A stretch of DNA of 51,728 bases from Maledivibacter sp. (lineage in GTDB: Bacteria; Bacillota; Clostridia; Peptostreptococcales; Caminicellaceae). Positions 24,181 through 32,995 of this stretch are shown one piece after another. A program made the position numbers and the translations under genes. Positions within the stretch are counted from its first letter, which is position 1; every line of letters starts with the position of its first letter. The stretch lies in contig JAOASB010000044.1 in assembly GCA_025210375.1 (NCBI GenBank), positions 1-51,728 on the forward strand. The letters are read 5' to 3'. Under the pieces are notes generated by a model. The model saw only the letters and a program-made list of their open reading frames with translations. It did no database searches and was not told where the DNA came from.

Positions 24181-25443
24181 CTACTTTACATCCTCTGGAT
24201 TAGTTATTTTACCTGTTAAGGCAGATGCCGCTGCGACAGCGGGACTTGCTAAGTATACCTCTGATTCGGGATGCCCCATTCTTCCCACAAAGTTACGATT
24301 AGTGGTGGCAATGGCTCGCTCACCTGCTGCGAGGATTCCCATATGTCCTCCCAGGCATGGGCCACATGTAGGGGTGCTAACCACTGCTCCAGCCTCTATA
24401 AAGGTTTCTAATAGTCCTTCCCTAAGGGCTTGTAAATATATCTTTTGAGTTGCAGGGAAGATTATAGCTCTAACCTTCTTATTTACCTTTTTCCCCTTTA
24501 AAACTTCGGCGGCAACTCTTAAGTCACTTATACGACCGTTGGTACAGGAGCCTATTACCACTTGATCAATATCTACACCCTTCGCTTCATCAATAGTGCG
24601 GGTATTATCAGGTAGGTGTGGAAAAGAAATAGTAGAAGGAATGCTACCAAGGTCAATTTCATATACGGCGTCGTACTCAGCGTCCTCATCGGGGGCAAAT
24701 ACCTTATATTCCTTAGTGGAATGCTCCTTAACATAATCTAGTGTGATGTCATCAACAGGGAATATTCCATTTTTAGCCCCTGCTTCTATGGCCATATTAG
24801 CTATGGTAAATCTATCGTCTATGGATAGGTTTTTTATTCCTTCACCTAGGAACTCCATGGATTTATAAAGGGCTCCATCAACACCTATCATACCAATGAT
24901 ATGAAGAATAACATCCTTTCCACTAACCCATTTATTCAGGCTGCCAGTAACCACAAATTTTAATGCCCCTGGAACCTTGAACCAGCATTTTCCTGTGGCC
25001 ATGCCTGCGGCCATATCCGTACTTCCAATACCCGTTGAAAATGCACCTAATGCACCATAGGTACAGGTATGGGAATCGGCACCGATAACCACATCCCCAG
25101 GAACAACCAAGCCCTTTTCGGGAAGAAGTGCATGTTCAATACCCATTTCTCCAATTTCAAAGTAGTTTGTGATATTCTTTTCATATGCAAATTCTCTTAC
25201 ACATTTACACTGCTCCGCCGCCTTGATATCTTTGTTTGGAGTAAAGTGATCTGGAACTATGGCAACCTTATTTTTATCAAAAACTTCATTACAGTTCATT
25301 TTCTTAAATTCATTAACTGCAACGGGAGTTGTAATATCATTACCCAAAACCAAATCTAGATTAGCTTGAATAAATTGTCCTGCTTTTACACTTTCTAAAC
25401 CTGCATGAGCTGCCAAAATCTTTTGTGTCATAGTCATACCCAT
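24181..25443 (-). CDS. leuC: 3-isopropylmalate dehydratase large subunit
   Basis: The 420-residue aconitase-family subunit carries the [4Fe-4S] ligands: one Cys in [12 protein letters not shown] and two in [10 protein letters not shown]. Other motifs are [20 protein letters not shown] and the C-terminal [20 protein letters not shown]. It acts with LeuD in both leucine and citramalate-derived isoleucine synthesis. A MITE-like element (25471-25564) fills most of the 119-base gap to cimA. A strong GGGAGG precedes the ATG, so leuC has its own efficient translation start. Confidence 0.97.
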   Translation of the reverse strand: MGMTMTQKILAAHAGLESVKAGQFIQANLDLVLGNDITTPVAVNEFKKMNCNEVFDKNKVAIVPDHFTPNKDIKAAEQCKCVREFAYEKNITNYFEIGEMGIEHALLPEKGLVVPGDVVIGADSHTCTYGALGAFSTGIGSTDMAAGMATGKCWFKVPGALKFVVTGSLNKWVSGKDVILHIIGMIGVDGALYKSMEFLGEGIKNLSIDDRFTIANMAIEAGAKNGIFPVDDITLDYVKEHSTKEYKVFAPDEDAEYDAVYEIDLGSIPSTISFPHLPDNTRTIDEAKGVDIDQVVIGSCTNGRISDLRVAAEVLKGKKVNKKVRAIIFPATQKIYLQALREGLLETFIEAGAVVSTPTCGPCLGGHMGILAAGERAIATTNRNFVGRMGHPESEVYLASPAVAAASALTGKITNPEDVK

Positions 25444-25470
25444 AAAATGACCTCCCTTTATTTATTATTT

Positions 25471-25564
25471 GAGTAAATTGCATAATCTATATAGTATAGC
25501 TTGGAAGCTTTCTAAGCTACATATAGTAGATAGTTTTTATAGCAAATAATTATGCAATTTGCTT
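25471..25564. mobile_element. Complete MITE-like element (family 2) in the cimA-leuC gap
   Basis: Its inverted ends are GAGTAAATTGCATAAT (25471-25486) and ATTATGCAATTTGCTT (ending 25564). The inside contains AGCTACATATAGTAGATAG, similar to 38210-38235. The right end overlaps the cimA stop codon. No open frame is present. In the operon RNA it would form an extended hairpin. Confidence 0.65.
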
Positions 25565-27125
25565 ATTTGATCAATTTATATTCAATAGAATCCTTTAAAG
25601 CAATTAAACTGGCTTCGATAATATCCGTTGAGACACCCACAGCGGTCCAGGATTCTTTGCCATCGGTTGATTCTATTAAAACTCTAACCTTAGCTGACGT
25701 GGCACTTTCAGCATCTAGAACTCTAACCTTGTAGTCAGTTAAATATACCGCCTTTAGCTCTGGATAAAATACTTCTAAAGCCTTTCTTAGAGATTTATTT
25801 AAAGCATTTACTGGGCCATTTCCTTGCTCTGCTGTGATCTCCTCTTTACCATCCACAATAACCTTTATGATGCTGGAGGAAGTAAAATCTTGACCTATTA
25901 TGGAATGCTCCCCAATAGTCTTAAAATAGTCTATTTTAAATGGCGAAACATATTTTCCTAGAAGCTTTCTTATCACCAATTCAAAGGAAGCCTCTGCACC
26001 TTCATATTGATACCCCATATGTTCTAATTCCTTTAACTTATCTATGATTTTCTGAGCCTCTGGAGAATCCTTTGATATGGTTTTATCAACCCTTTTTATT
26101 AATGGAAGAATAGTACTCTTACCAGAAACCTCAGACATTAGGAATCTTCTTTTATTACCAACGATCTCAGGGGGAATATGCTCAAATGAGCTTGATGCCT
26201 TGGATACTCCATCTATATGCATACCACCCTTATGGGCAAAGGCTCCATTACCCACATAGGGCATATCGTATATTAGTTGGAGGTTACATATCTCCGATAT
26301 ATATCTCGCCGTGGAAGTAAGATTTTCTATTTTTTTCTTTGGTATACAATCAATATTCATTTTCAACTGTAGATTTGCAATGACAGTAGAAAGATTCGCA
26401 TTGCCACATCTTTCACCGATTCCTATATAGGTACCTTGAACCTGTACAGCTCCTGCATTTACCGCCATAATTGAGTTGGCTACAGCCATACCACAATCGT
26501 TATGACAGTGAATACCAACCTCTACATCAAAGGAATTACAGATATCCTTTGTGATTCCATAGACTTCATTGGGGAAGGTGCCTCCGTTGGTATCACATAG
26601 AACAATGACATCGGCACCAGCGTCTACGGCGGCAGTTAAGGTTTCTATGGCATACTCTGGATTAGCTTTGTAGCCATCAAAGAAATGCTCTGCATCATAT
26701 ATAACCTCTTTATTATGTTTTTTGAAAAAGGTAATGGTATCATATATCATTTTTACATTTTCATCTAAGCTAGTTTTTATAATATCCGTAACGTGAAAAT
26801 CCCATGATTTTCCGAAGATGGCCACGGCAGGGCTATTGGCTTCTAGCAGAGAAGCTATATTATTATCCTCTTCTACGGATACATTTTTTCTTCTTGTACT
26901 ACCAAAGGCAACAATCTTAGAATTTTTTAGTTTCATAGATTTTAGGCCTTCAAAAAATTCTAAATCCTTGATATTTGATCCGGGATTTCCCGCTTCAATA
27001 TAGGTAATCCCAAGATTATCTAAAGCAGTGACAATATTTAATTTATCCCTAACAGAGAATGAAATACCCTCCCCTTGAGCCCCATCCCTAAGGGTTGAAT
27101 CAAATATTTTTATCACATTATTCAA
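25563..27125 (-). CDS. cimA: (R)-citramalate synthase
   Basis: The 520-residue enzyme condenses pyruvate and acetyl-CoA to citramalate, giving 2-oxobutyrate without threonine. It has the HMGL-like barrel opening FDSTLRDGAQGEGISFSV (the GAQ and GEGIS variant separates CimA from LeuA), metal-binding GIHCHNDCGMAVANS, GIGERCGNANL and the HKGGMHIDGV loop. A C-terminal LeuA-type allosteric domain (about residues 390-510) should mediate isoleucine feedback. It is the first gene after an isoleucine T-box, consistent with its role. AAGGAGG precedes the ATG. Confidence 0.95.
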   Translation of the reverse strand: MNNVIKIFDSTLRDGAQGEGISFSVRDKLNIVTALDNLGITYIEAGNPGSNIKDLEFFEGLKSMKLKNSKIVAFGSTRRKNVSVEEDNNIASLLEANSPAVAIFGKSWDFHVTDIIKTSLDENVKMIYDTITFFKKHNKEVIYDAEHFFDGYKANPEYAIETLTAAVDAGADVIVLCDTNGGTFPNEVYGITKDICNSFDVEVGIHCHNDCGMAVANSIMAVNAGAVQVQGTYIGIGERCGNANLSTVIANLQLKMNIDCIPKKKIENLTSTARYISEICNLQLIYDMPYVGNGAFAHKGGMHIDGVSKASSSFEHIPPEIVGNKRRFLMSEVSGKSTILPLIKRVDKTISKDSPEAQKIIDKLKELEHMGYQYEGAEASFELVIRKLLGKYVSPFKIDYFKTIGEHSIIGQDFTSSSIIKVIVDGKEEITAEQGNGPVNALNKSLRKALEVFYPELKAVYLTDYKVRVLDAESATSAKVRVLIESTDGKESWTAVGVSTDIIEASLIALKDSIEYKLIK

Positions 27126-27174
27126 ATTTAAAACCTCCTTCCAAAAAACATTTTATTAGCAAAAGACCTATAAA

Positions 27175-27432
27175 AAAAATCGTCCTCGAATAAATCTTCA
27201 AGGACGAGTATACACTCGCGGTACCACCTTAATTGTATCTAAATATATAAATAGACACCACTCTTCTCGGTTCAAGCAAACCTAAGCCTTTAACGGGGCT
27301 AGTCGTTATCCTTTACTATAGATTTCAAGGACACAGCTCGGGAGTGATATGCATTTTATAGGTAGTATCGGTTTACAGCAGCCACCGACTCTCTAAAACT
27401 ACAGATATAAAAAACCAGTCTCCGTCATAGCG
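27175..27432 (-). promoter_or_regulatory. T-box leader, isoleucine specifier, before cimA
   Basis: Read on the minus strand it has the AGAGAGTCGGTGGCTGCTG stem I region, the specifier ATC (27346-27348) before ACTCCCGAG, the T-box AAGGTGGTACCGCG, and a terminator (CGTCCTTGAAG/CTCGAGGACG-type stem, then TTTTTT). Uncharged tRNA-Ile should favour antitermination and switch on cimA-leuCDB. Confidence 0.93.
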
Positions 27433-27466
27433 TTTATATATTAATGTGATATTATAATTATCCAAA

Positions 27467-27495
27467 ATTATAACAATGGTATTATCGATTGTCAA
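27467..27495 (-). promoter_or_regulatory. Consensus sigma-A promoter of the cimA T-box operon
   Basis: On the minus strand TTGACA (27490-27495), 17 bases, TATAAT (27467-27472). It is a perfect consensus, so control must come mostly from the T-box. Confidence 0.85.
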
Positions 27496-27555
27496 TGAAT
27501 TATTTTAAAAATTTTAAAATAAGCAAAAGTTTTGAATAAATAAAAAATTGTAACA

Positions 27556-28041
27556 CTATTGGGAAGTTGCTCTTTGGATACCCGTGAATCCAGTACGGAC
27601 TAACTCCATTATTCCATAGGGCTTCATAACCTCTACAAAGGCGGATATTTTTCCGGCATCACCGGTCAACTCAATGGTAAGTGTTTCGGCGGAGACATCG
27701 ATGATATTTGCCCTAAAGATATTAACTGTCTCATTGATGGATGCCCTATCCTTGGCGTCGGCTTTAACTTTAATCAATACAAGGTCTCTATATACTGATT
27801 TATCCGGTTTAAGTTCAATAACCTTTATGACATCTATTAGCTTATTTAATTGTTTCTTGATTTGTTCAAGTATATAGTCATCGCCAGTAACTGTAATGGT
27901 CATACGAGAAAGATTTGGATTTTCAGTTACGCCCACGGAAAGGCTGTCAATATTATAGCCCCTACGGCTAAACAGTCCGGCAATTCTACTCAATACACCG
28001 GAATGGTTTTCAACTAAAACCGATAGTACATGCTTATTGAT
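27556..28041 (-). CDS. ilvN: Acetolactate synthase small (regulatory) subunit, probable ATC start
   Basis: The 161-residue reading has an N-terminal ACT domain (HVLSVLVENHSGVLSRIAGL, FSRRGYNIDSLSVG) and a C-terminal regulatory domain. It activates IlvB and confers valine feedback. The conserved N-terminus has no ATG, GTG or TTG: a good AAAGGAGG is followed after 7 bases by ATC (28041-28039), giving MNKHVLSVLVENHSGVL. The next usual start, a TTG at 27993, would remove the first ACT strand and has no ribosome binding site. So either a rare ATC start is used or ATG has mutated. The stop of ilvB lies 16 bases upstream. Confidence 0.9.
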   Translation of the reverse strand: MNKHVLSVLVENHSGVLSRIAGLFSRRGYNIDSLSVGVTENPNLSRMTITVTGDDYILEQIKKQLNKLIDVIKVIELKPDKSVYRDLVLIKVKADAKDRASINETVNIFRANIIDVSAETLTIELTGDAGKISAFVEVMKPYGIMELVRTGFTGIQRATSQ

Positions 28042-28057
28042 ATTAACTCCTCCTTTA

Positions 28058-29680
28058 CTATAAAGTGCTGGATATACTTGGATCTACCATACACTCGATG
28101 ATATAACTGTCATCACTATTCAAAGCAGTTTCAAAGGCATTGTTTAATTCTTCGTTTGAAGTTACCCTTACGCCCTTTAAACCATAGGCATCTGCTATTT
28201 TTATAAAATTGGGATTACAAGTGAAGTCTATGCCAAAATGCTTATCCTTTCCAACTTTCATATCTTGAAGCTCTCTGACCATTCCCAGTCTGTTGTTGTT
28301 GAAAAGTAGTATTATAATATTTAATCCCGTTTCGCGAAGGGTTGCCAATTCCGTCAATGACATCTGAAAGCTTCCATCCCCTAGACTACATATAACCTTT
28401 CTATTCGGGTCTGCCAATTTAGCTCCTATGGCTGCCGGTAGACTGTAGCCCATGGTTCCTAGACCACCCGAGGTTAAGAATTTCATATCACCATGTATGT
28501 CCAAGTTTCTAGCGGCCCAGATTTGATTTTGGCCAACATCAACGGTAAATATTGTGTTATCGGGAACCATACTAGATAATGTTTTTAAAGCTTGTTTTGG
28601 ATTGACAAAGGTACTGCTTCCTTGGTATTTTTCTATTGTATTATCCTTTAATGATTTAATTCTACTGATCCAATCGTCGGTATCAAGGGGTTCGACCTTT
28701 TCAATAAATTGACTTAAAATATTTTTTGCATCTCCCACAACGGGAATAGTAGTGGATAGATTTTTCCCGATCTCGGCGGGATCAATATCAATGTGAATAA
28801 TAGAAAGATTTTTATTTGTAAGGTTGAAGCCAGCCATGGCACGGTCACCGACCCTGGCTCCTATGATCATCAATAAATCGGCTTCACCCACAGCTCTATT
28901 AGCATATGAGTGACCATGGGAGCCTACCATTCCCACATAATAATCGGAATCTGAAGTAAGGGCACCGATACCCATCAAGGTGTGAACAACGGGTATTTTT
29001 GATTTTTCAGAAAAGATTTTAAGTTCCTTTGATGCATCGGAGCCCAATATTCCACCTCCCACGCAAAGTAAAGGATGTTTGCTTTTTTTCAGCTCCTTAA
29101 GGGATCTTTTTACTTGTCCGGCATGACCTACATAGGTAGGCTTATACCCAGTTATATCTATGGAATCGGGATATAAGAAATCTATATTTTGTGTTTGGAT
29201 ATCAAGGGGGATGTCTATAAGTACAGGCCCGGGTCTTCCCGTAGAAGCTATATAAAATGCCTCTTTAAATATTTTCGGTATATCATTGGCATCCTTCACA
29301 AGATAGTTATATTTAGTAAATGGTTCCGTAGCCCCTACAATATCAGCTTCTTGGAAAACATCTTTACCTATAGACGTCGTATTTACCTGCCCTGTTATGA
29401 CAACAAGGGGTATAGAGTCCATATAGGCCGTGGCAATTCCTGTAATTAAGTTTGTAGCGCCAGGGCCAGATGTAGAAATACATACACCAACTGTGCCTTT
29501 AGTCCTTGCAAAACCGCTGGCAGAATGGGCCGCGCCTTGCTCATGTCTAACTAGGACATGGCTTATATCAGAATTTCTTAAGGATTCATATAATGGAAAT
29601 ACAGCTGCACCGGGATAGCCAAAAACAATATCTATCCCTTCTTTTTCCAAACATTTAACGATAGCATTTGAAACCTTCAA
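28058..29680 (-). CDS. ilvB: Acetolactate synthase large (catalytic) subunit
   Basis: The 540-residue thiamine-diphosphate enzyme makes acetolactate from two pyruvates, or acetohydroxybutyrate from pyruvate and 2-oxobutyrate. Motifs are VFGYPGAAVFPLYESL, the catalytic Glu in VRHEQGAAHSASGFAR, the central FAD-binding region, and the diphosphate-binding GDGSFQMSLTELATL ending in LLFNNNRLGM. Length is normal. AAGGTGATATT precedes the ATG. Unlike the other branched-chain units in the window, its upstream region shows no T-box. Confidence 0.97.
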   Translation of the reverse strand: MKVSNAIVKCLEKEGIDIVFGYPGAAVFPLYESLRNSDISHVLVRHEQGAAHSASGFARTKGTVGVCISTSGPGATNLITGIATAYMDSIPLVVITGQVNTTSIGKDVFQEADIVGATEPFTKYNYLVKDANDIPKIFKEAFYIASTGRPGPVLIDIPLDIQTQNIDFLYPDSIDITGYKPTYVGHAGQVKRSLKELKKSKHPLLCVGGGILGSDASKELKIFSEKSKIPVVHTLMGIGALTSDSDYYVGMVGSHGHSYANRAVGEADLLMIIGARVGDRAMAGFNLTNKNLSIIHIDIDPAEIGKNLSTTIPVVGDAKNILSQFIEKVEPLDTDDWISRIKSLKDNTIEKYQGSSTFVNPKQALKTLSSMVPDNTIFTVDVGQNQIWAARNLDIHGDMKFLTSGGLGTMGYSLPAAIGAKLADPNRKVICSLGDGSFQMSLTELATLRETGLNIIILLFNNNRLGMVRELQDMKVGKDKHFGIDFTCNPNFIKIADAYGLKGVRVTSNEELNNAFETALNSDDSYIIECMVDPSISSTL

Positions 29681-29757
29681 AATATCACCTTCTTAATTAT
29701 TTGAGGAGCTTTTATAAGTAAAATTATTGATTTTTCAAATTTAGATAATTATCAAGT

Positions 29758-29787
29758 ATTTTAACAAAATTTACAGTATTAAGTCAA
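29758..29787 (-). promoter_or_regulatory. Sigma-A promoter for ilvB-ilvN
   Basis: On the minus strand TTGACT (29782-29787), 18 bases, TAAAAT (29758-29763). The leader to ilvB is only about 75 bases, too short for a T-box. Confidence 0.6.
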
Positions 29788-29913
29788 TAGAATTTTTAAA
29801 AAATTTAGAAATTAATCCATAAAATAAAAATTAGATGAAAAAATTAGTTAGGGATGTAAAAAATTTTAAATGCATAAAAATTAATATTTTCTGATAATTT
29901 CTCAAAAAAGTGA

Positions 29914-29942
29914 TTGACTTTTCTGAATTAATTTGTTAACAT
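29914..29942 (+). promoter_or_regulatory. Sigma-A promoter of the leuA T-box operon
   Basis: TTGACT (29914-29919), 17 bases, TAACAT (29937-29942). It is divergent from the ilvB promoter, 127 bases away. Confidence 0.7.
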
Positions 29943-29969
29943 ACAATACAACACATTGGAAATCTCATA

Positions 29970-30235
29970 TGGCAAAGCTATGAAGGAGAGCGTATTTTAT
30001 AAAAACAGTTCCAGAGAGTCGGTGGTTGCTGTGAACCGATACTGTAGCTAAGATACTACTCACTCCTGAGCAGCATCTCTGAAATTATCTTAGGAGATAG
30101 ATGGTAAGCCCCATTATAGGCTAGGATTTGATTGAATCTGGAATGAGTGGTTTTTGCTTTGGCAAAGACAAATAAGGTGGTACCACGGGAATTTAAACCC
30201 CGTCCTTAAATATTATTTAAGGACGGGGTTTTTTG
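29970..30235 (+). promoter_or_regulatory. T-box leader, leucine specifier, before leuA
   Basis: Stem I region AGAGAGTCGGTGGTTGCTG, specifier CTC (30059-30061) before ACTCCTGAG, T-box AAGGTGGTACCACGG, and a strong terminator (CCCCGTCCTTAAAT / ATTTAAGGACGGGG, then TTTTTT). CTC is a leucine codon, matching leuA downstream. Confidence 0.93.
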
Positions 30236-30250
30236 ATTTTTGGACTTATA

Positions 30251-30297
30251 AAGAATGACCTAAAAACTTGTAACTTGGAACATGAAACTTGGAACTA
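30251..30297. repeat. 'AACTTGGAAC' short-period repeat, copy 2
   Basis: GAATGACCTAAAAACTTGTA is followed by ACTTGGAACATGAAACTTGG and AACTATT. It is related to 8805-8851 and lies between the T-box terminator and the leuA ribosome binding site. Confidence 0.55.
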
Positions 30298-30320
30298 TTA
30301 AATATAAAGGGGAGAGTTTA

Positions 30321-31859
30321 ATGGGTAAAAACATAAAGATATTTGACACAACGCTTAGGGATGGAGAGCAATCACCGGGCTGTAGTATGAATCTAAAGGA
30401 AAAAATACAAATGGCTAAACAGCTTGAGCTTTTAAAGGTGGATATAATCGAAGCGGGCTTTGCCATAGCGTCGGAGGGAGACTTCACCTCAGTCAAAGAA
30501 ATTGCAAAAACTATCAAGAACTGTACAGTGGCAAGCTTAGCCAGAACCTTGCCAAAGGATATAGATTATGCATGGGATGCGGTGAAGTATGCTGCAAGAC
30601 CAAGGATACACACCTTTATAGCAACCTCAGATATTCATATGAAATATAAATTGAAAATGGACCCAGAGGATGTGATAGATAGAGCAGTTAATATGGTTAA
30701 ATATGCTAAAAAATATTGTGAAGACATTGAATTCTCTGCTGAGGATGGTACAAGAAGTGATCCAATCTTTTTATCAAGGCTATTTGAAAAGGTGATAACT
30801 GCAGGAGCAACTGTAATCAATATTCCAGATACAGTAGGGTATACAACCCCCGATGAGTATTATGATTTTATAAATAAGATAAAGGAAAACACTTCAAATA
30901 TGCATAGGGTAGACATATCCGTGCATTGTCACAACGATTTAGGCTTAGCAGTTGCAAATACATTGGCGGCTGCAAAGGCAGGTGCAACTCAGTTTGAATG
31001 TACCATCAATGGTATAGGTGAAAGGGCAGGGAATGCAGCCCTTGAGGAAATTGTAATGGCTATAAACACTAGAAAGGATACTCTAGATATGCAGTGCAAT
31101 ATCGATACAACTCAAATAATGCGTTCAAGTAAGCTTTTAACCACTATTACTGGTGTACAGGTACAGCCAAACAAAGCAATAGTAGGAGCCAATGCCTTTG
31201 CCCATGAATCTGGAATACATCAGCATGGTGTAATGGAGGAAAGAAGTACCTATGAAATCATGACTCCAGAATCCGTTGGACTGACAACTAACAAAATGGT
31301 TTTAGGAAAGCATTCAGGGCGACATGCCTTTGAGGAAAGACTTAAGAGTCTAGGATATAATTTATCTGAGGAAGAGCTTGGTAAGGCATTTAAGAAGTTT
31401 AAGGATTTAGCGGATAAAAAGAAGGATGTTTTCAATAGGGATATAGAGGCCATAGTAACTGGAGATTTCGATGAGATACCGCCGACCTATGAGCTTGAGA
31501 GCTTTGTGATTAATAGTGGTAATATTATTACTTCCACAGCATCAATAGCCCTTAAGAAGCAAGGTGAATTAATTGAAGAAGCTATGGTGGGTGATGGGCC
31601 AGTGGATGCTGCATTTAAGGCCATAGAAAAAATCGTTGGAATGGACATTGTTCTAGAGGATTATGCACTTCATTCAGTCACTGAGGGCAAGGACGCCCAG
31701 GGGGAAGCCATGGTTAAGATCAGCTACAATGAAAATATGTACAGAGGCAAAGGACTAAGTACAGATGTGGTTGAGGCCAGTATCAATGCATATATAAGTG
31801 CTGTCAACAAAATGTTTGGTGAGATATCCCAAAATGATAGAAAAGTAAAAGCATCATAA
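30321..31859 (+). CDS. leuA: 2-isopropylmalate synthase
   Basis: The 512-residue enzyme condenses 2-oxoisovalerate with acetyl-CoA, the committed step to leucine. The barrel opens FDTTLRDGEQSPGCSMNLKE and has VHCHNDLGLAVANTLAA, NGIGERAGNAALEE and the HESGIHQHGV lid loop. A C-terminal LeuA allosteric domain (about 385-505) binds leucine. The ATG at 30321 follows AAGGGGAGAG; upstream in-frame codons translate repeat DNA and are excluded. It is the first gene behind the leucine T-box and lies 34 bases before ilvC. Confidence 0.97.
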   Translation: MGKNIKIFDTTLRDGEQSPGCSMNLKEKIQMAKQLELLKVDIIEAGFAIASEGDFTSVKEIAKTIKNCTVASLARTLPKDIDYAWDAVKYAARPRIHTFIATSDIHMKYKLKMDPEDVIDRAVNMVKYAKKYCEDIEFSAEDGTRSDPIFLSRLFEKVITAGATVINIPDTVGYTTPDEYYDFINKIKENTSNMHRVDISVHCHNDLGLAVANTLAAAKAGATQFECTINGIGERAGNAALEEIVMAINTRKDTLDMQCNIDTTQIMRSSKLLTTITGVQVQPNKAIVGANAFAHESGIHQHGVMEERSTYEIMTPESVGLTTNKMVLGKHSGRHAFEERLKSLGYNLSEEELGKAFKKFKDLADKKKDVFNRDIEAIVTGDFDEIPPTYELESFVINSGNIITSTASIALKKQGELIEEAMVGDGPVDAAFKAIEKIVGMDIVLEDYALHSVTEGKDAQGEAMVKISYNENMYRGKGLSTDVVEASINAYISAVNKMFGEISQNDRKVKAS

Positions 31860-31893
31860 AAAATATTTATAATAATATTAGGAGGAATTTAAA

Positions 31894-32886
31894 ATGGCAA
31901 AAATGTATTATGCAAAGGATGGAAGCTTAGAAATGTTTAAGGGTAAGAAGGTTGCTATTATTGGGTTTGGAAGTCAAGGTCATGCCCATGCACTAAACCT
32001 AAAGGAAAGCGGAGTAGATGTAGTAGTGGGTTTATACAAGGGTAGTAAATCTTGGTCAAAGGCCGAAGAAAGCGGCCTAGAGGTTATGGAGGTAGCCCAG
32101 GCGGCTAAAGTAAGTAATGTGGTAATGATTTTGGTGCCCGATGAAAAGCAAAGAAGTATATATATGGAGAGTATTATGCCTAATTTGGATGAAGGTGATG
32201 CATTAGCCTTTGCCCATGGTTTTAACATACATTTTTCACAGATAGTGCCTCCAAAAAACGTAGATGTTTTCATGGTTGCACCAAAGGGCCCTGGACATTT
32301 AGTGAGAAGAGTATATCAAGAAGGAAAGGGTGTACCGGCATTAATAGCTATTCATCAAGATTGTACTGGTAAAGCCAAGGATATGGCCCTTGCATATGCT
32401 ATTGGAATAGGGGCAGCTAGGGCAGGTGTACTGGAAACTACCTTTAAAGAAGAAACTGAAACAGATTTATTTGGAGAGCAAAGTGTTTTATGTGGTGGAG
32501 CGACTGAACTCATCAAGGCCGGTTTTGATACTTTAGTTGAGGCTGGATATCAACCAGAGATAGCATATTTTGAGTGCTTACATGAACTAAAGCTCATCGT
32601 AGATCTTCTATATGAAGGGGGATTTGAAAAGATGAGATATAGTGTAAGTGATACTGCTGAGTATGGAGATTACATGGTTGGTAGACGAATCATAAATGAA
32701 GATACGAGAAAAGAAATGAAGAAGGTTCTAGAGGAAATACAAACAGGTAATTTTGCAAAGAATTGGTTATCTGAGAATATGCTTAATAGACCGGTATTCA
32801 ATTCCATCAAGGAACAAGAGCTTGAGCATCAAATAGTTGAGGTTGGTAAGAACCTAAGGGGTATGATGGAGTGGATCAAAGAGTAA
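31894..32886 (+). CDS. ilvC: Ketol-acid reductoisomerase (class I)
   Basis: The 330-residue enzyme isomerises and reduces acetolactate or acetohydroxybutyrate using NAD(P)H and Mg2+. It shows the Rossmann motif [17 protein letters not shown], cofactor loop [14 protein letters not shown] and the metal-binding region [16 protein letters not shown]. Length fits class I. AGGAGG precedes the ATG. Placed behind leuA, this valine/isoleucine enzyme should rise and fall with leucine charging rather than isoleucine. Confidence 0.97.
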   Translation: MAKMYYAKDGSLEMFKGKKVAIIGFGSQGHAHALNLKESGVDVVVGLYKGSKSWSKAEESGLEVMEVAQAAKVSNVVMILVPDEKQRSIYMESIMPNLDEGDALAFAHGFNIHFSQIVPPKNVDVFMVAPKGPGHLVRRVYQEGKGVPALIAIHQDCTGKAKDMALAYAIGIGAARAGVLETTFKEETETDLFGEQSVLCGGATELIKAGFDTLVEAGYQPEIAYFECLHELKLIVDLLYEGGFEKMRYSVSDTAEYGDYMVGRRIINEDTRKEMKKVLEEIQTGNFAKNWLSENMLNRPVFNSIKEQELEHQIVEVGKNLRGMMEWIKE

Positions 32887-32995
32887 TTAAGGACATTAGG
32901 ATTACTGAGAAATCTTTTACTTTTATGGGCCAAATCTGATACAATAAAATAGAAAAATTTGTGTAGCTCATATTGAAAGATAAAAGGTGATCATG

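Noticed and set aside
30282..30320. N-terminal extension of leuA
   Set aside because: It reads through the repeat; the LeuA family start matches the ATG at 30321 with GGGGAG upstream.
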